Source: Chloroflexota bacterium (GTDB lineage Bacteria > Chloroflexota > Anaerolineae > UBA2200 > JACIWT01). From it: DNA of 64,000 nucleotides. Below are positions 25,033 through 33,322 of the stretch, one piece after another. The notes under the pieces were generated by a model. The model searched no databases and was not told the DNA's origin. It saw only the letters and a list, made by a program, of their open reading frames with translations. Each line of letters opens with the position of its first letter. Positions within the stretch are counted from its first letter, which is position 1. Made by a program: the position numbers and the translations under genes. The stretch spans positions 1 to 64,000 of the forward strand of contig JACIWT010000003.1 in the NCBI GenBank assembly GCA_014360825.1, given 5' to 3'.

Positions 25033-26961
25033 ATGCTTCTGATCTTAGTGCTGGTGTTTACATTTTCGAGAATCTTGTTTTTGGATGCCGACCCCTTTAT
25101 ATTTAAGGGCATAATCGATATTGGAGATGAGGGATATTGGGCATACGAAGCCAGAAATAAGGTCCTATTTGATGAGTGGATATCGGATGATCTTACTGCA
25201 AGCATGGCAATGGCACCCCTATATGCTTTCTTATCATTTGTTGCATTTAAATCCTTTGGTGTGCATTTGTTTAGTGCAAGATTAGTGCCCGCAGTAGCAG
25301 GTATTCTATCTGTTTTTGGGGTGTATCTTATCGTAAGAGAATACAATAAAAGATTGGCTGTTATTGCGGCCTTCATTATGGCAATAAATAACGCATTTTT
25401 TATGTATAATAGAATCGGACATCCAGAGTCATTAGTTATATTTTTCTTATTACTCAGTTTCTTTTTCCTAACATCTAAAAAGAGATCCAATATTCATTAT
25501 TTACTAGCAGGAGTTTGTTTTATGTTAGCAATTCTTTCCAAATTGACTGCAGTCTATTTTTTCCCTGTTATAATTTTTTATTTCGTGGCACTGTCCTTTA
25601 GAAAGGAGACGTACTCTAGAGGCATTCTTACCTATTTTGCTGGGGTCTTTTTAATAGCAATACCTACAGTGCTTTTTTACTATATCCGGCTCTTTCCGAT
25701 GTTCAAATCGACTCTGAACGGGCTTTCGGCCGGTAGAGGTGTACTATCTTTAATCTTGATCCCTTCTCACATTTTTCGTTTTGCATCAAATCAATATTTC
25801 TCTTTACCATCTATTTTCTTACTCTCACTATTATCAATAATCTATTTCAGAGAAAGAAAGGCTCTCAGATTTTTTGGGAATATTAAACAGAATATAAAAT
25901 GTCTTGATGCGATAGAACTGATGGCTTTCTCTTGGTTTTTCGGTTATCTAATCGGAGTACTGTTTTCTGATTTTTACGATAGAAGATTCACGATTCTGAT
26001 AATTCCCTTGACATTATTCGGTTCGATGGTATTTGATAAGAATGAAAAAGTTAACTTTGCAGGTAAGGAACATATTGGCCTGTTTACATTCGTTATTTTG
26101 CTAGTGCCTTTTTTAAACCTGTTACGCTATCCAGTTTATGAGTTATCGAATCATATAAATTTAAAGTCAATGTTAGAGCCTGTGCTTCCTTCAAGGCTCT
26201 TTTCTATGATTGAACCACTTAAATATGCCACAGTAACAGAATTAGCATTGACAGGAATACTCCTTTTGATGGCGAGCATTACAGCAGTTTTATATGCGAC
26301 CATATTTACACTTAAACCAAAATATAGAGCCCCAATAGGTAGATGTTTGCCCCAGTTTTCCCTCTTTAGTCTGTTTTTAGCATTGTTATTAAATTTCACT
26401 TATAGAAACAGTGCAATCATAGAGTTCTTTTACACTAGAATCCCCAGAAGTTTTGTCATCTTAATTGCGACATTGTTATCTATATCGCTAACTAGAGGTG
26501 TAAAAGAGCACACTTCTCTATTGAAAACAATAGTCTCAAGCATTTATGTGGTATTCTGCACACTCATAATAGCCTGCACTTTATTCTTTCCTTCCTTCTC
26601 TATAACAAAGTCTTCCGCAGAAATGGCCAAGATTTGCAATGAGAGGGAGTGGATTATTGGCCCTTTGGGGCATGAGCTCTCATTCGAGAATAAATTGAGA
26701 CCCTTGTGGTGGATACCAAATGAGAAAAATTACGAAGATATGAATAAGGACGCTATGGAGAAGTACAGACCAAAGTATTATCTTAGAGCAATATATTGGT
26801 ATTGGGAGGGGGAAAAGACGACTCTTGAGGATAGTTGGCCAACACCAGAACAGATCAACAGGCCATTAGTCTACTTGGATACCTTTGAGTTATGGCCCGT
26901 TTTTGGGAAACCACGAGCCATTTTGGAGTTATATAGGATAGATTATGTATTGCCTATGTAG
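25033..26961 (+). CDS. GT39/ArnT-like membrane glycosyltransferase, AT-rich
   Basis: The 642-residue protein has a PMT_2-type core: an N-terminal helix, the acidic catalytic-type pair Asp32-Glu33 in DIGDEGYWAYEAR, then many helices (about 11-13) and a small soluble C-terminal part. Such enzymes use polyprenyl-phosphate sugars outside the membrane. Base composition is clearly AT-rich, with codon use (AAA, ATA, AGA, TTT) unlike all neighbours, a sign of transfer. It has no beta module like the other GT39 genes here. The start at 25033 is just outside the IS end with only GGGA as a ribosome site; the frame continues upstream into the IS. The original 5' region may be lost. Confidence 0.8.
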   Translation: MLLILVLVFTFSRILFLDADPFIFKGIIDIGDEGYWAYEARNKVLFDEWISDDLTASMAMAPLYAFLSFVAFKSFGVHLFSARLVPAVAGILSVFGVYLIVREYNKRLAVIAAFIMAINNAFFMYNRIGHPESLVIFFLLLSFFFLTSKKRSNIHYLLAGVCFMLAILSKLTAVYFFPVIIFYFVALSFRKETYSRGILTYFAGVFLIAIPTVLFYYIRLFPMFKSTLNGLSAGRGVLSLILIPSHIFRFASNQYFSLPSIFLLSLLSIIYFRERKALRFFGNIKQNIKCLDAIELMAFSWFFGYLIGVLFSDFYDRRFTILIIPLTLFGSMVFDKNEKVNFAGKEHIGLFTFVILLVPFLNLLRYPVYELSNHINLKSMLEPVLPSRLFSMIEPLKYATVTELALTGILLLMASITAVLYATIFTLKPKYRAPIGRCLPQFSLFSLFLALLLNFTYRNSAIIEFFYTRIPRSFVILIATLLSISLTRGVKEHTSLLKTIVSSIYVVFCTLIIACTLFFPSFSITKSSAEMAKICNEREWIIGPLGHELSFENKLRPLWWIPNEKNYEDMNKDAMEKYRPKYYLRAIYWYWEGEKTTLEDSWPTPEQINRPLVYLDTFELWPVFGKPRAILELYRIDYVLPM

Positions 26962-27014
26962 CACACATTCAGACAGCGAAAGAGGGAGCGACCCCAAATA
27001 CTACCAAGGGGTTA

Positions 27015-27046
27015 TTGACATTGAAGCGTAGGTGTAGTAATATAAT
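27015..27046 (+). promoter_or_regulatory. Promoter for the four-repeat secreted protein
   Basis: A perfect TTGACA (27015-27020) is followed after 17 bp by TAATAT (27038-27043), which overlaps a perfect TATAAT at 27041-27046 (20-bp spacing). The leader would be about 130 nt. Confidence 0.7.
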
Positions 27047-27049
27047 AAT

Positions 27050-27146
27050 AAAGGTGTGAGCCGGTTTTGTTCACCCTACCCGTGGAAGGGGGTGGTAGCG
27101 AAGAAATTCGCTGGCCCAATCGGGAATCACTTTCGTCTGTCGAAAG
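27050..27146 (+). promoter_or_regulatory. Structured 5' leader of the repeat-protein gene
   Basis: Several small hairpins follow each other: GGTGTGA/TTCACC, GCGAA-GAAA-TTCGC (27098-27111, GNRA tetraloop), CCC/GGG around 27115-27124, and CTTTCG/CGAAAG (27130-27146). The last ends about 20 bp before the AGGAGG ribosome site. It does not match a riboswitch class I know; mRNA stability is one possible role. Confidence 0.4.
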
Positions 27147-27182
27147 ACTATAAATCCAGACTAACAGGAGGAAACAGAGAGT

Positions 27183-28493
27183 ATGAAAAAGATACTTGTG
27201 ATCAGCCTGGCCTTGGTACTGTTGTTGGTTACACCTATGGCGGCCTTTGGGCAAATCACGTACAACACTGGTTTTCAGGTCCAGAATCTGGGCACTGGCA
27301 TAGCCACTGTTACTATCACGTTCTACAACCAGAACGGCACGGTGGCAGCCACACGCACGGTGACCATTCCCGCGGGCGCCTCGATGACGTTCTTCCCCTT
27401 GGCCGATGTGCCTGATGGCTTCAATGGCTCGGTGGTCATTTCGTCTAACGAGCCTATCGCCGCCATTGGCAACGAACTGGGCAATGTCAACCAATACGCA
27501 TCGAGTTACGCCGGTTTCACCGCAGGTGGAACAGAAGTGTACCTGCCCCTCATCATGCGCAACAACGCTGGGTTCAACACCTGGTTCAACGTCCAGAACG
27601 CCGGCACGAGCGATGCCATGGTCACTGTGAGATATACCGCTGGCCCAGCGGGCAACAACTACACCGATCCGACCACCTACACCATCAAGCCCGGCGCGGC
27701 GCGCACCTTTGACCAGGCCCCGCTTTCTGCCCTGGGCAGCGTCTTCATCGGTTCGGCCAAGGTTACCTGCACCAACGGCGTACCAATCGTGGCCACGGTC
27801 AACCAGGTTGGCACAGGCACGGCCAGGACCATGCTCACGTACAATGGCTTCCTGGGCGGTTCATCCGAGGTTGTGTTGCCGCTCATCAACCACATGAACG
27901 CCGGGTACGTGACTGGTGTCTCAATCATGAACATCGGCGCCTCCAGTGCAACTGTTACGCTGGAGTATACGCCCAGCCTGGCGGGCGATCCCGCTACTGA
28001 GACCCAAACTATCCCCGCGGGCGGCTCCAAGATCTTCTGCCTGAACTTCCTGACCTCGAGGTTCATTGGCTCGGGCAAGGTCACCAACCCCGAGGGACAG
28101 CCGCTGGTTGCTGTCGTGAACCAACTCAATGGCGGTGCCAACAAAGGTGCAGCCTACGGTGGTTTCAACCCTGCCAGCGCCACCGACAAAGTCTCTATGC
28201 CACTGATCATGGACCGGAACGCTGGCTTCTTCACCGGCTTCAGCGTGATGAACGCCGGCACGACCACTACGATAATCAACGTCGCTTACTCGGACTCCGC
28301 CGTCACGGAGTCGGCCACTCTGGCGCCCGGTCAGGCCTACACATCGATTCAGAATGGCCGCATCGCCAGTGGTTATGTGGGCTCAGCGACGGTGACAGCA
28401 AGCGGCGGTGGCAAAATCGTGGCCATCGTGAACGAACTCCACGCCACTCTGGCTGGCGACATGTTCCTGGTCTACGAGGCTTTCAACTACTAA
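27183..28493 (+). CDS. Secreted protein of four tandem ~105-residue beta repeats
   Basis: The 436-residue protein has a clear signal peptide (cleavage near AFG-Q, residue 23) and then only repeats: about 27-119, 120-231, 232-338 and 339-436. Each has a TGFxVxNxGTxxATVTxxY opening, a PAG or PGxxxTF turn, a GSxxVTxxxPIVAxVNxL strand and ends in a LPLIMxxNAGF link. Codon use favours GC-rich, highly expressed patterns; promoter, ribosome site (AGGAGG) and terminator are all strong. I know no named domain. An abundant surface-layer, sheath or adhesive protein is a reasonable inference. Confidence 0.8.
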   Translation: MKKILVISLALVLLLVTPMAAFGQITYNTGFQVQNLGTGIATVTITFYNQNGTVAATRTVTIPAGASMTFFPLADVPDGFNGSVVISSNEPIAAIGNELGNVNQYASSYAGFTAGGTEVYLPLIMRNNAGFNTWFNVQNAGTSDAMVTVRYTAGPAGNNYTDPTTYTIKPGAARTFDQAPLSALGSVFIGSAKVTCTNGVPIVATVNQVGTGTARTMLTYNGFLGGSSEVVLPLINHMNAGYVTGVSIMNIGASSATVTLEYTPSLAGDPATETQTIPAGGSKIFCLNFLTSRFIGSGKVTNPEGQPLVAVVNQLNGGANKGAAYGGFNPASATDKVSMPLIMDRNAGFFTGFSVMNAGTTTTIINVAYSDSAVTESATLAPGQAYTSIQNGRIASGYVGSATVTASGGGKIVAIVNELHATLAGDMFLVYEAFNY

Positions 28494-28511
28494 GCATCTC
28501 CCCGAACGCCA

Positions 28512-28541
28512 AGAGGCCACCCTACAGGGTGGCCTCTTTTT
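28512..28541 (+). terminator. Strong intrinsic terminator after the repeat-protein gene
   Basis: Arms AGAGGCCACCC and GGGTGGCCTCT enclose TACA, followed by TTTTTCTTCT. The hairpin overlaps the last codons of the convergent O-antigen-ligase-like gene, whose stop codon (28524-28522) lies in the loop. Confidence 0.85.
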
Positions 28542-30030
28542 CTTCTGTCTCTCCCACCATTGACCCGACGACCATGGTCAGACCGATGAAAAGCCAGAAG
28601 GTAGCCACTGCATGGGGGAAATTGAAGTTTAAGAAATAATGGTCGAAAATCCCGCCCACTAAAGCGCCCACGACTGCGGCTTGTAGGCTGATCAGCAATG
28701 ATGCGATCCCCTCATTCGCGCTCACCGCACGCAGCCAACGAAATGTCTGTGCGAAGAAAAGCACCACGATGAGCGAGAATAATCCCAGACCTACCAAACC
28801 CAATTGTTCGGCGATGAGCAAGTACATATTGCTCACCCCCAGATAGATGTCGATGTCTGGCGTGCCTGTGAAACCCACCCCGAGGATGGGGTAGCGAGAG
28901 ATGAGGATAAACGCATCCTTGTATTCCCCGAAGCGCATCTGGGTGGCCAGGTCCTCCCCTTGTATTCCCTCGACGTAGCGCTGGATGTACCACTGGGTCT
29001 GGGGGAGGAATAAGGCGATGAGAGCGATGATGGCCAAGAGAATGAGAAGTCTCCGGTAGCGGAAAACGCCCAGATAAACGAGCCCCAATGCCATTCCTGT
29101 GAAGGCTCCGCGAGAGTAGGTCAGCATCATGCACAGGATCATTGTGCCAAGCACAGGAACAGTCAGCAGGTTGATACCCCGCCAGCGCAATCGCCGCCAG
29201 GAGAACATAGGCAAGGGCTTTTCGGATACAAGTTGAGGGGCGGTAATAACCGTCACCAAAATCAATAGGCCGCCGAAGACATTAGGGTCGATGGAAGTGG
29301 ATGTAGCACGCATTGGCAAGTCGGGGTTATCTTCAATAAAACGCAGTACGTCACTGCCTGATGGATAGTGCAGGACACGGAGGACGGATAGCAGCCGTAT
29401 GGTCAAATCTTGAGGCAGGAAATACAAGACCACGCCGACGAGTGCGGCCATGAAACCCGCCAATATGATGACGCTTACAACCTGTTGCACTTGCTCAGGC
29501 TCACGCACAACATTGACAACGACGTAGTACAGGCTGATAGCCAGCAGAAACTCCCCGAACTGACGGGCTACGTTAAGTGTGGGCAAAGCATGAGATAAGC
29601 CCGCTAGGAATGATGCAATGGATAGGAGAAGAAACACGAAGATCGGGAGCCCCAAGATTGTTCCACCGAAAGTCTCCTGCCGGCCAGTTGCTATTTTCAT
29701 CAGCCACACGAAGAACAGCGCCGCAAGAGCGATATCCAAGAGGGTGGGGGTAAAGGGAAAATTGCCGGGCAGGGGGATGGCAGCAAACGGTAGCAGGCAG
29801 ACTACGGCGACTAGCGCGAATATCCCGAACTGCGTATTGCGCAGTATGAGTCCGCCCGCGACAAGCCCCATGACAAAGACAGCGGTGAGTATCGGGCCCA
29901 GGAAAGCCATGACCGCACCACCTATCATCCCCACCACTAAGCAAAAGATGATGGTGGCCACAAGTTTGCGGTTCCCCCTGCTTGTAACTAACCAATCTTC
30001 GAGACGTTGTCGAAAGGCGCTGCTTTCCAT
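28522..30030 (-). CDS. O-antigen ligase/polymerase-like membrane protein (Wzy_C)
   Basis: The 502-residue protein has about 12 membrane helices and the Wzy_C features: MLTYSRGAFTGMALG before a large external loop, and RYPILGVGFTGTPD after it. Such proteins ligate or polymerise lipid-linked glycans outside the membrane. A lipid A core is not expected in this lineage, so a polymerase or a protein/wall glycan ligase is likelier than classic WaaL; that is inference. It is the last gene of the long minus-strand glycan run, and its final codons (EEKEATL) are encoded inside the convergent terminator stem. Confidence 0.82.
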   Translation of the reverse strand: MESSAFRQRLEDWLVTSRGNRKLVATIIFCLVVGMIGGAVMAFLGPILTAVFVMGLVAGGLILRNTQFGIFALVAVVCLLPFAAIPLPGNFPFTPTLLDIALAALFFVWLMKIATGRQETFGGTILGLPIFVFLLLSIASFLAGLSHALPTLNVARQFGEFLLAISLYYVVVNVVREPEQVQQVVSVIILAGFMAALVGVVLYFLPQDLTIRLLSVLRVLHYPSGSDVLRFIEDNPDLPMRATSTSIDPNVFGGLLILVTVITAPQLVSEKPLPMFSWRRLRWRGINLLTVPVLGTMILCMMLTYSRGAFTGMALGLVYLGVFRYRRLLILLAIIALIALFLPQTQWYIQRYVEGIQGEDLATQMRFGEYKDAFILISRYPILGVGFTGTPDIDIYLGVSNMYLLIAEQLGLVGLGLFSLIVVLFFAQTFRWLRAVSANEGIASLLISLQAAVVGALVGGIFDHYFLNFNFPHAVATFWLFIGLTMVVGSMVGETEEKEATL

Positions 30031-30115
30031 CCACTAATTTCCCACGACTTCTTCCAAAGGCAATGATAGCACAATGCGAATTCTTAGCCAAAAGGCGTTT
30101 GGAATGGATGTGATA

Positions 30116-33100
30116 CTATGGCTGAATTTCCACCGTTCCAAGCAAAATGCGTCGCTCAGGGATGTCACTGCCACCTACCTGCACGGGCAGACGCATACCC
30201 GTTGCCTCATTGTACAAACCGACCTCGAGGGTATATACGCCGGGCACAACATCCACGCCGATGGGTAACGCATAATGGTCCACAACGATTTCTCCTGCGA
30301 TCCAGCCACTCGTGGGTCGTGCCCCATTTTGGGGAACTGTGTCCCGTTGGGCGCGCAGGATACCTGTGGTATCCAGGAGATGCACGAAGCCTTTGTAATC
30401 TTCGCCGATGTCCGCCAGCGCTTTCCAATATAATGTAACTTCTAGTACCTCGCCCGATTTGACCGAGGATGTAGCCAGGTCATAGCCCAAAAAGGTGATA
30501 CTCTCGCCCAATTGTGCCGATATGGGGTGTTGAATGGGGGGCATTTGGAATAGATATTGGCGAGGTTCGACTGGCACATTCAGCAATGACAGATCCTCCC
30601 TAAGAACCATAGTGCCATCCCCCCGTTGGAGGTTAATGAATAATGTTCCTTCTCCGGGCGATGCGTTCGGCGCTACAGGTAGGCGGTATGGTACACGCAG
30701 CCGCTCTCCCTGTGGCCACGATGTTGTCGGATACTCTAGTCCTGCTACTGGCCATAGCGACTGACCCAATATTTGTCCGTCCTGATCACGCAAAGTGAGC
30801 CTAATTTTATAGTCGGTGGAGGGCCTTTCCTGCGCCTCCCAGTACAACCAGACCGTGAGTTTTTGCCCGGCTATGGCGTGGGCCCCAGCCAATGTGTGGC
30901 CGACCAATGCCAGTTCTGGCCCTATCATTTCATGCATTGCGTTGGGCGGTGCCAATTCTTCCAACGTCGCCGGCACGGTTGCGGGCCGGACCTTGATCTC
31001 TCCCACCAGCCATGCTGTCCCTGTGCCTGTTCCTCCTGTGGTGAACACGTTCAGGCGATGGTTATCGGCTGGGCGATACACGCCCAGGACGAGCCGGTAC
31101 TTTCCAGGTGGCACACCTGGCATGAGCGCTAGGGTATATGTCCCCTCGGCTTGTGTGCCCAAGACCCAGGCTGATGAAGGGTTCCCATTGGTGTCCAAGA
31201 TGGGCGCATCAACCTGTGCCCACTTGCGCCCGGCTTCGTCCACTAAGTGCAGAAAAACGTTGTAGTCGCCGTCCAACGCGCCGTCACTGTGCCAGCGCAG
31301 GGCAACCCCCAAACTTTGGCGGTACTCCGCACTTGTGGCACTCAGGCCATACGCTTCCAGGCGCAGATGGTCACCAAATGCTATTTCCGCATGGCGGTCT
31401 GCCAATAGTGGTTGGAACACTGCTCCCTCACGCAATTGGTACAAGCGCAATCGGGTATGAAGAAAGACGTGTTCTTCCAATAGGAGCGCGTGTGTATCCA
31501 ACAAACGTAGGAGAGTGGTGTTGCCGTAATCAATCAGCCAGATCCGCTTGCGGTTCTCTGTCCATAGGTTCAATATCTGTGCCAATGCGTTCTCATCAGC
31601 GGAGGGAACTGTGTACAAGGCAGCAGGACCCTGGTAGTGCCGGACGATGCGCGATGGTGCGCCTAACAGGATTAGGTCACTGGCGGTGGTTTGCTCTTGT
31701 AGGAGGGACAATGCCTCTTGCCCGACGATGTTCGGGTACACCCAGACGTATTCAGTGCCGAAGAGTTGTACGGTGAAAGGCGTCACCTCAGACTCCTTGA
31801 ATGCCTCTAACAGTGGCGAATGAGTCTGTTCATCAGAAATGTAAAAGAGGACGTAATCTGCGTTGACCAACCCCGCTTCATCTAACGGCAGCGTCTTACC
31901 GACAAACCTTGGAGCCACACTCACCACTGCCGCTGTCGCCACACTCGTCTCCGTTGCGTTGGGCAAGGCATTTAGATAAGCGACCGCCTGGTCAATACCC
32001 TCCCCCCAACCAACAGGCAAAACCCATCTGGCCTCCGGTAGCCCACCTACGAGAGGGTTATAATAAGCCAGATAATAGGGATGGAGTGGCAGGGCGAGAA
32101 GCGCTTGTGTACCAATGAGCGCCAAGACCATTATAGCGTTCGGTAAATGGGCCATTTTCTTCACCCATTGCCCAGCCGCTCCCCAGCCGATCCCAGATAG
32201 CATTGCCAGCGCGGGGAAAATGGGCGTCAAGTATCGGTCAAATTTCTTTGCTCCCAGGGTCATGATAAGAACGAAGAGCAAAATGTAGATCAGCAAGGCG
32301 CTAACGACCCACCGCTGTTCTTTCTGTTTGGCGAGGTAGAGGGGCGACAAGATCACTCCCAGGAGCGTTAGCGGCGAAAGGCGGAAGAGCAGGGCTATCG
32401 GATAGAAAAATATACCCGGGTCAGTGTCTACCTGTTTGCCCATAAAAAAGCCGGCTAAGTGGGGGGTCGAGGCATGATGTGACGCAGTGCCCAACACCAT
32501 CGTAAGGGCAGTGGCTGGTGATGTCCACATAGCCGGGAAAAGCAGAATAAAGACAAGAGCAGCAGCCAACCCCCAAGTGCCCCAACCCTGGAGCACGAAA
32601 AGTGCCCGTTCTCGCCAGGCCATTTTCTCACGCTGAAATACAAAAGCAGTAAGACCCACAAACACTATGAGAAAAGCCGCCGGCGTCTTGGTTAACACGG
32701 CTAGTCCGGCCATGGCTCCGGCGAAAAGCATATCGCTGCGAGAGTGTGGAGGTCGCAAGTAGCAGAGGCTGGCAAGTGCCGATAACGCCATGAAAGAAGC
32801 GGCCAAGGCATCCACGTGTAGCACACGGGAGAGGGCGATATGAAAGGGCTCAAAAACCAGTAACAAAGTGCCCAGCGACGCTATAGAGTGGCCGAACAAG
32901 CGGCGCGATAGGACATAGATACCAACTAAAGTGAGCGAAAGCACAATGGCTATGGCTACTTGCGCGGCAGGCAGGTAGGCGTCAAGGGTTTTCATCGCGG
33001 CTGCGTTGTAAGGGTCCAGGCTCGGGGACGAGACAAGCCAATCCCCGGCTTTAAGGGTGGGATGGAGCATGTTCGTTAGCGAAATGGCAAGGCTGCCTAT

Positions 33101-33313
33101 CCACATTGTGGTGATGCCGGGGTGGCCAGCCAGGGCGGTCGCAGCAAAATCACCTCGAGTGAGCGCGCCCAGGAACTTGGCTGAGCGATCAACCCACTTT
33201 AGTTCATCCCACGTGATGAAGACCGCCGGCGAGATCGCACGTGTGAGGAGACTTAGAGAAAATAGTCCCAGGCAAATACACCATTCCTGCCAGCGTTCAG
33301 TAAGAGTCCGCAT
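30116..33313 (-). CDS. Giant GT39-like glycosyltransferase with three C-terminal beta modules
   Basis: The 1065-residue protein has a GT39/ArnT-like membrane part (about 12 helices, residues 1-430) with the acidic pair in TWDELKWVD near the first external loop. The C-terminal half is external. Three copies of a beta module shared with four neighbours lie at about 660-760, 815-900 (diverged) and 955-1062; each has a WLYW or LRW strand, DYxxFxHL, a PTSxW turn and GxYxLxxGLY. A segment around 540-650 looks like a separate domain. It probably transfers sugar from a polyprenyl phosphate donor outside; acceptor unknown. The ATG is clear. The neighbour phosphodiesterase gene ends 9 bp upstream. Confidence 0.82.
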   Translation of the reverse strand: MRTLTERWQEWCICLGLFSLSLLTRAISPAVFITWDELKWVDRSAKFLGALTRGDFAATALAGHPGITTMWIGSLAISLTNMLHPTLKAGDWLVSSPSLDPYNAAAMKTLDAYLPAAQVAIAIVLSLTLVGIYVLSRRLFGHSIASLGTLLLVFEPFHIALSRVLHVDALAASFMALSALASLCYLRPPHSRSDMLFAGAMAGLAVLTKTPAAFLIVFVGLTAFVFQREKMAWRERALFVLQGWGTWGLAAALVFILLFPAMWTSPATALTMVLGTASHHASTPHLAGFFMGKQVDTDPGIFFYPIALLFRLSPLTLLGVILSPLYLAKQKEQRWVVSALLIYILLFVLIMTLGAKKFDRYLTPIFPALAMLSGIGWGAAGQWVKKMAHLPNAIMVLALIGTQALLALPLHPYYLAYYNPLVGGLPEARWVLPVGWGEGIDQAVAYLNALPNATETSVATAAVVSVAPRFVGKTLPLDEAGLVNADYVLFYISDEQTHSPLLEAFKESEVTPFTVQLFGTEYVWVYPNIVGQEALSLLQEQTTASDLILLGAPSRIVRHYQGPAALYTVPSADENALAQILNLWTENRKRIWLIDYGNTTLLRLLDTHALLLEEHVFLHTRLRLYQLREGAVFQPLLADRHAEIAFGDHLRLEAYGLSATSAEYRQSLGVALRWHSDGALDGDYNVFLHLVDEAGRKWAQVDAPILDTNGNPSSAWVLGTQAEGTYTLALMPGVPPGKYRLVLGVYRPADNHRLNVFTTGGTGTGTAWLVGEIKVRPATVPATLEELAPPNAMHEMIGPELALVGHTLAGAHAIAGQKLTVWLYWEAQERPSTDYKIRLTLRDQDGQILGQSLWPVAGLEYPTTSWPQGERLRVPYRLPVAPNASPGEGTLFINLQRGDGTMVLREDLSLLNVPVEPRQYLFQMPPIQHPISAQLGESITFLGYDLATSSVKSGEVLEVTLYWKALADIGEDYKGFVHLLDTTGILRAQRDTVPQNGARPTSGWIAGEIVVDHYALPIGVDVVPGVYTLEVGLYNEATGMRLPVQVGGSDIPERRILLGTVEIQP

Positions 33314-33322
33314 GAGCCTTCG

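Noticed and set aside
30534-31776. Several 100-200-codon open frames opposite the GT39 gene at 30116
   Set aside because: They are out-of-frame shadows, rich in Arg, Pro and Cys, without start sites or family motifs.
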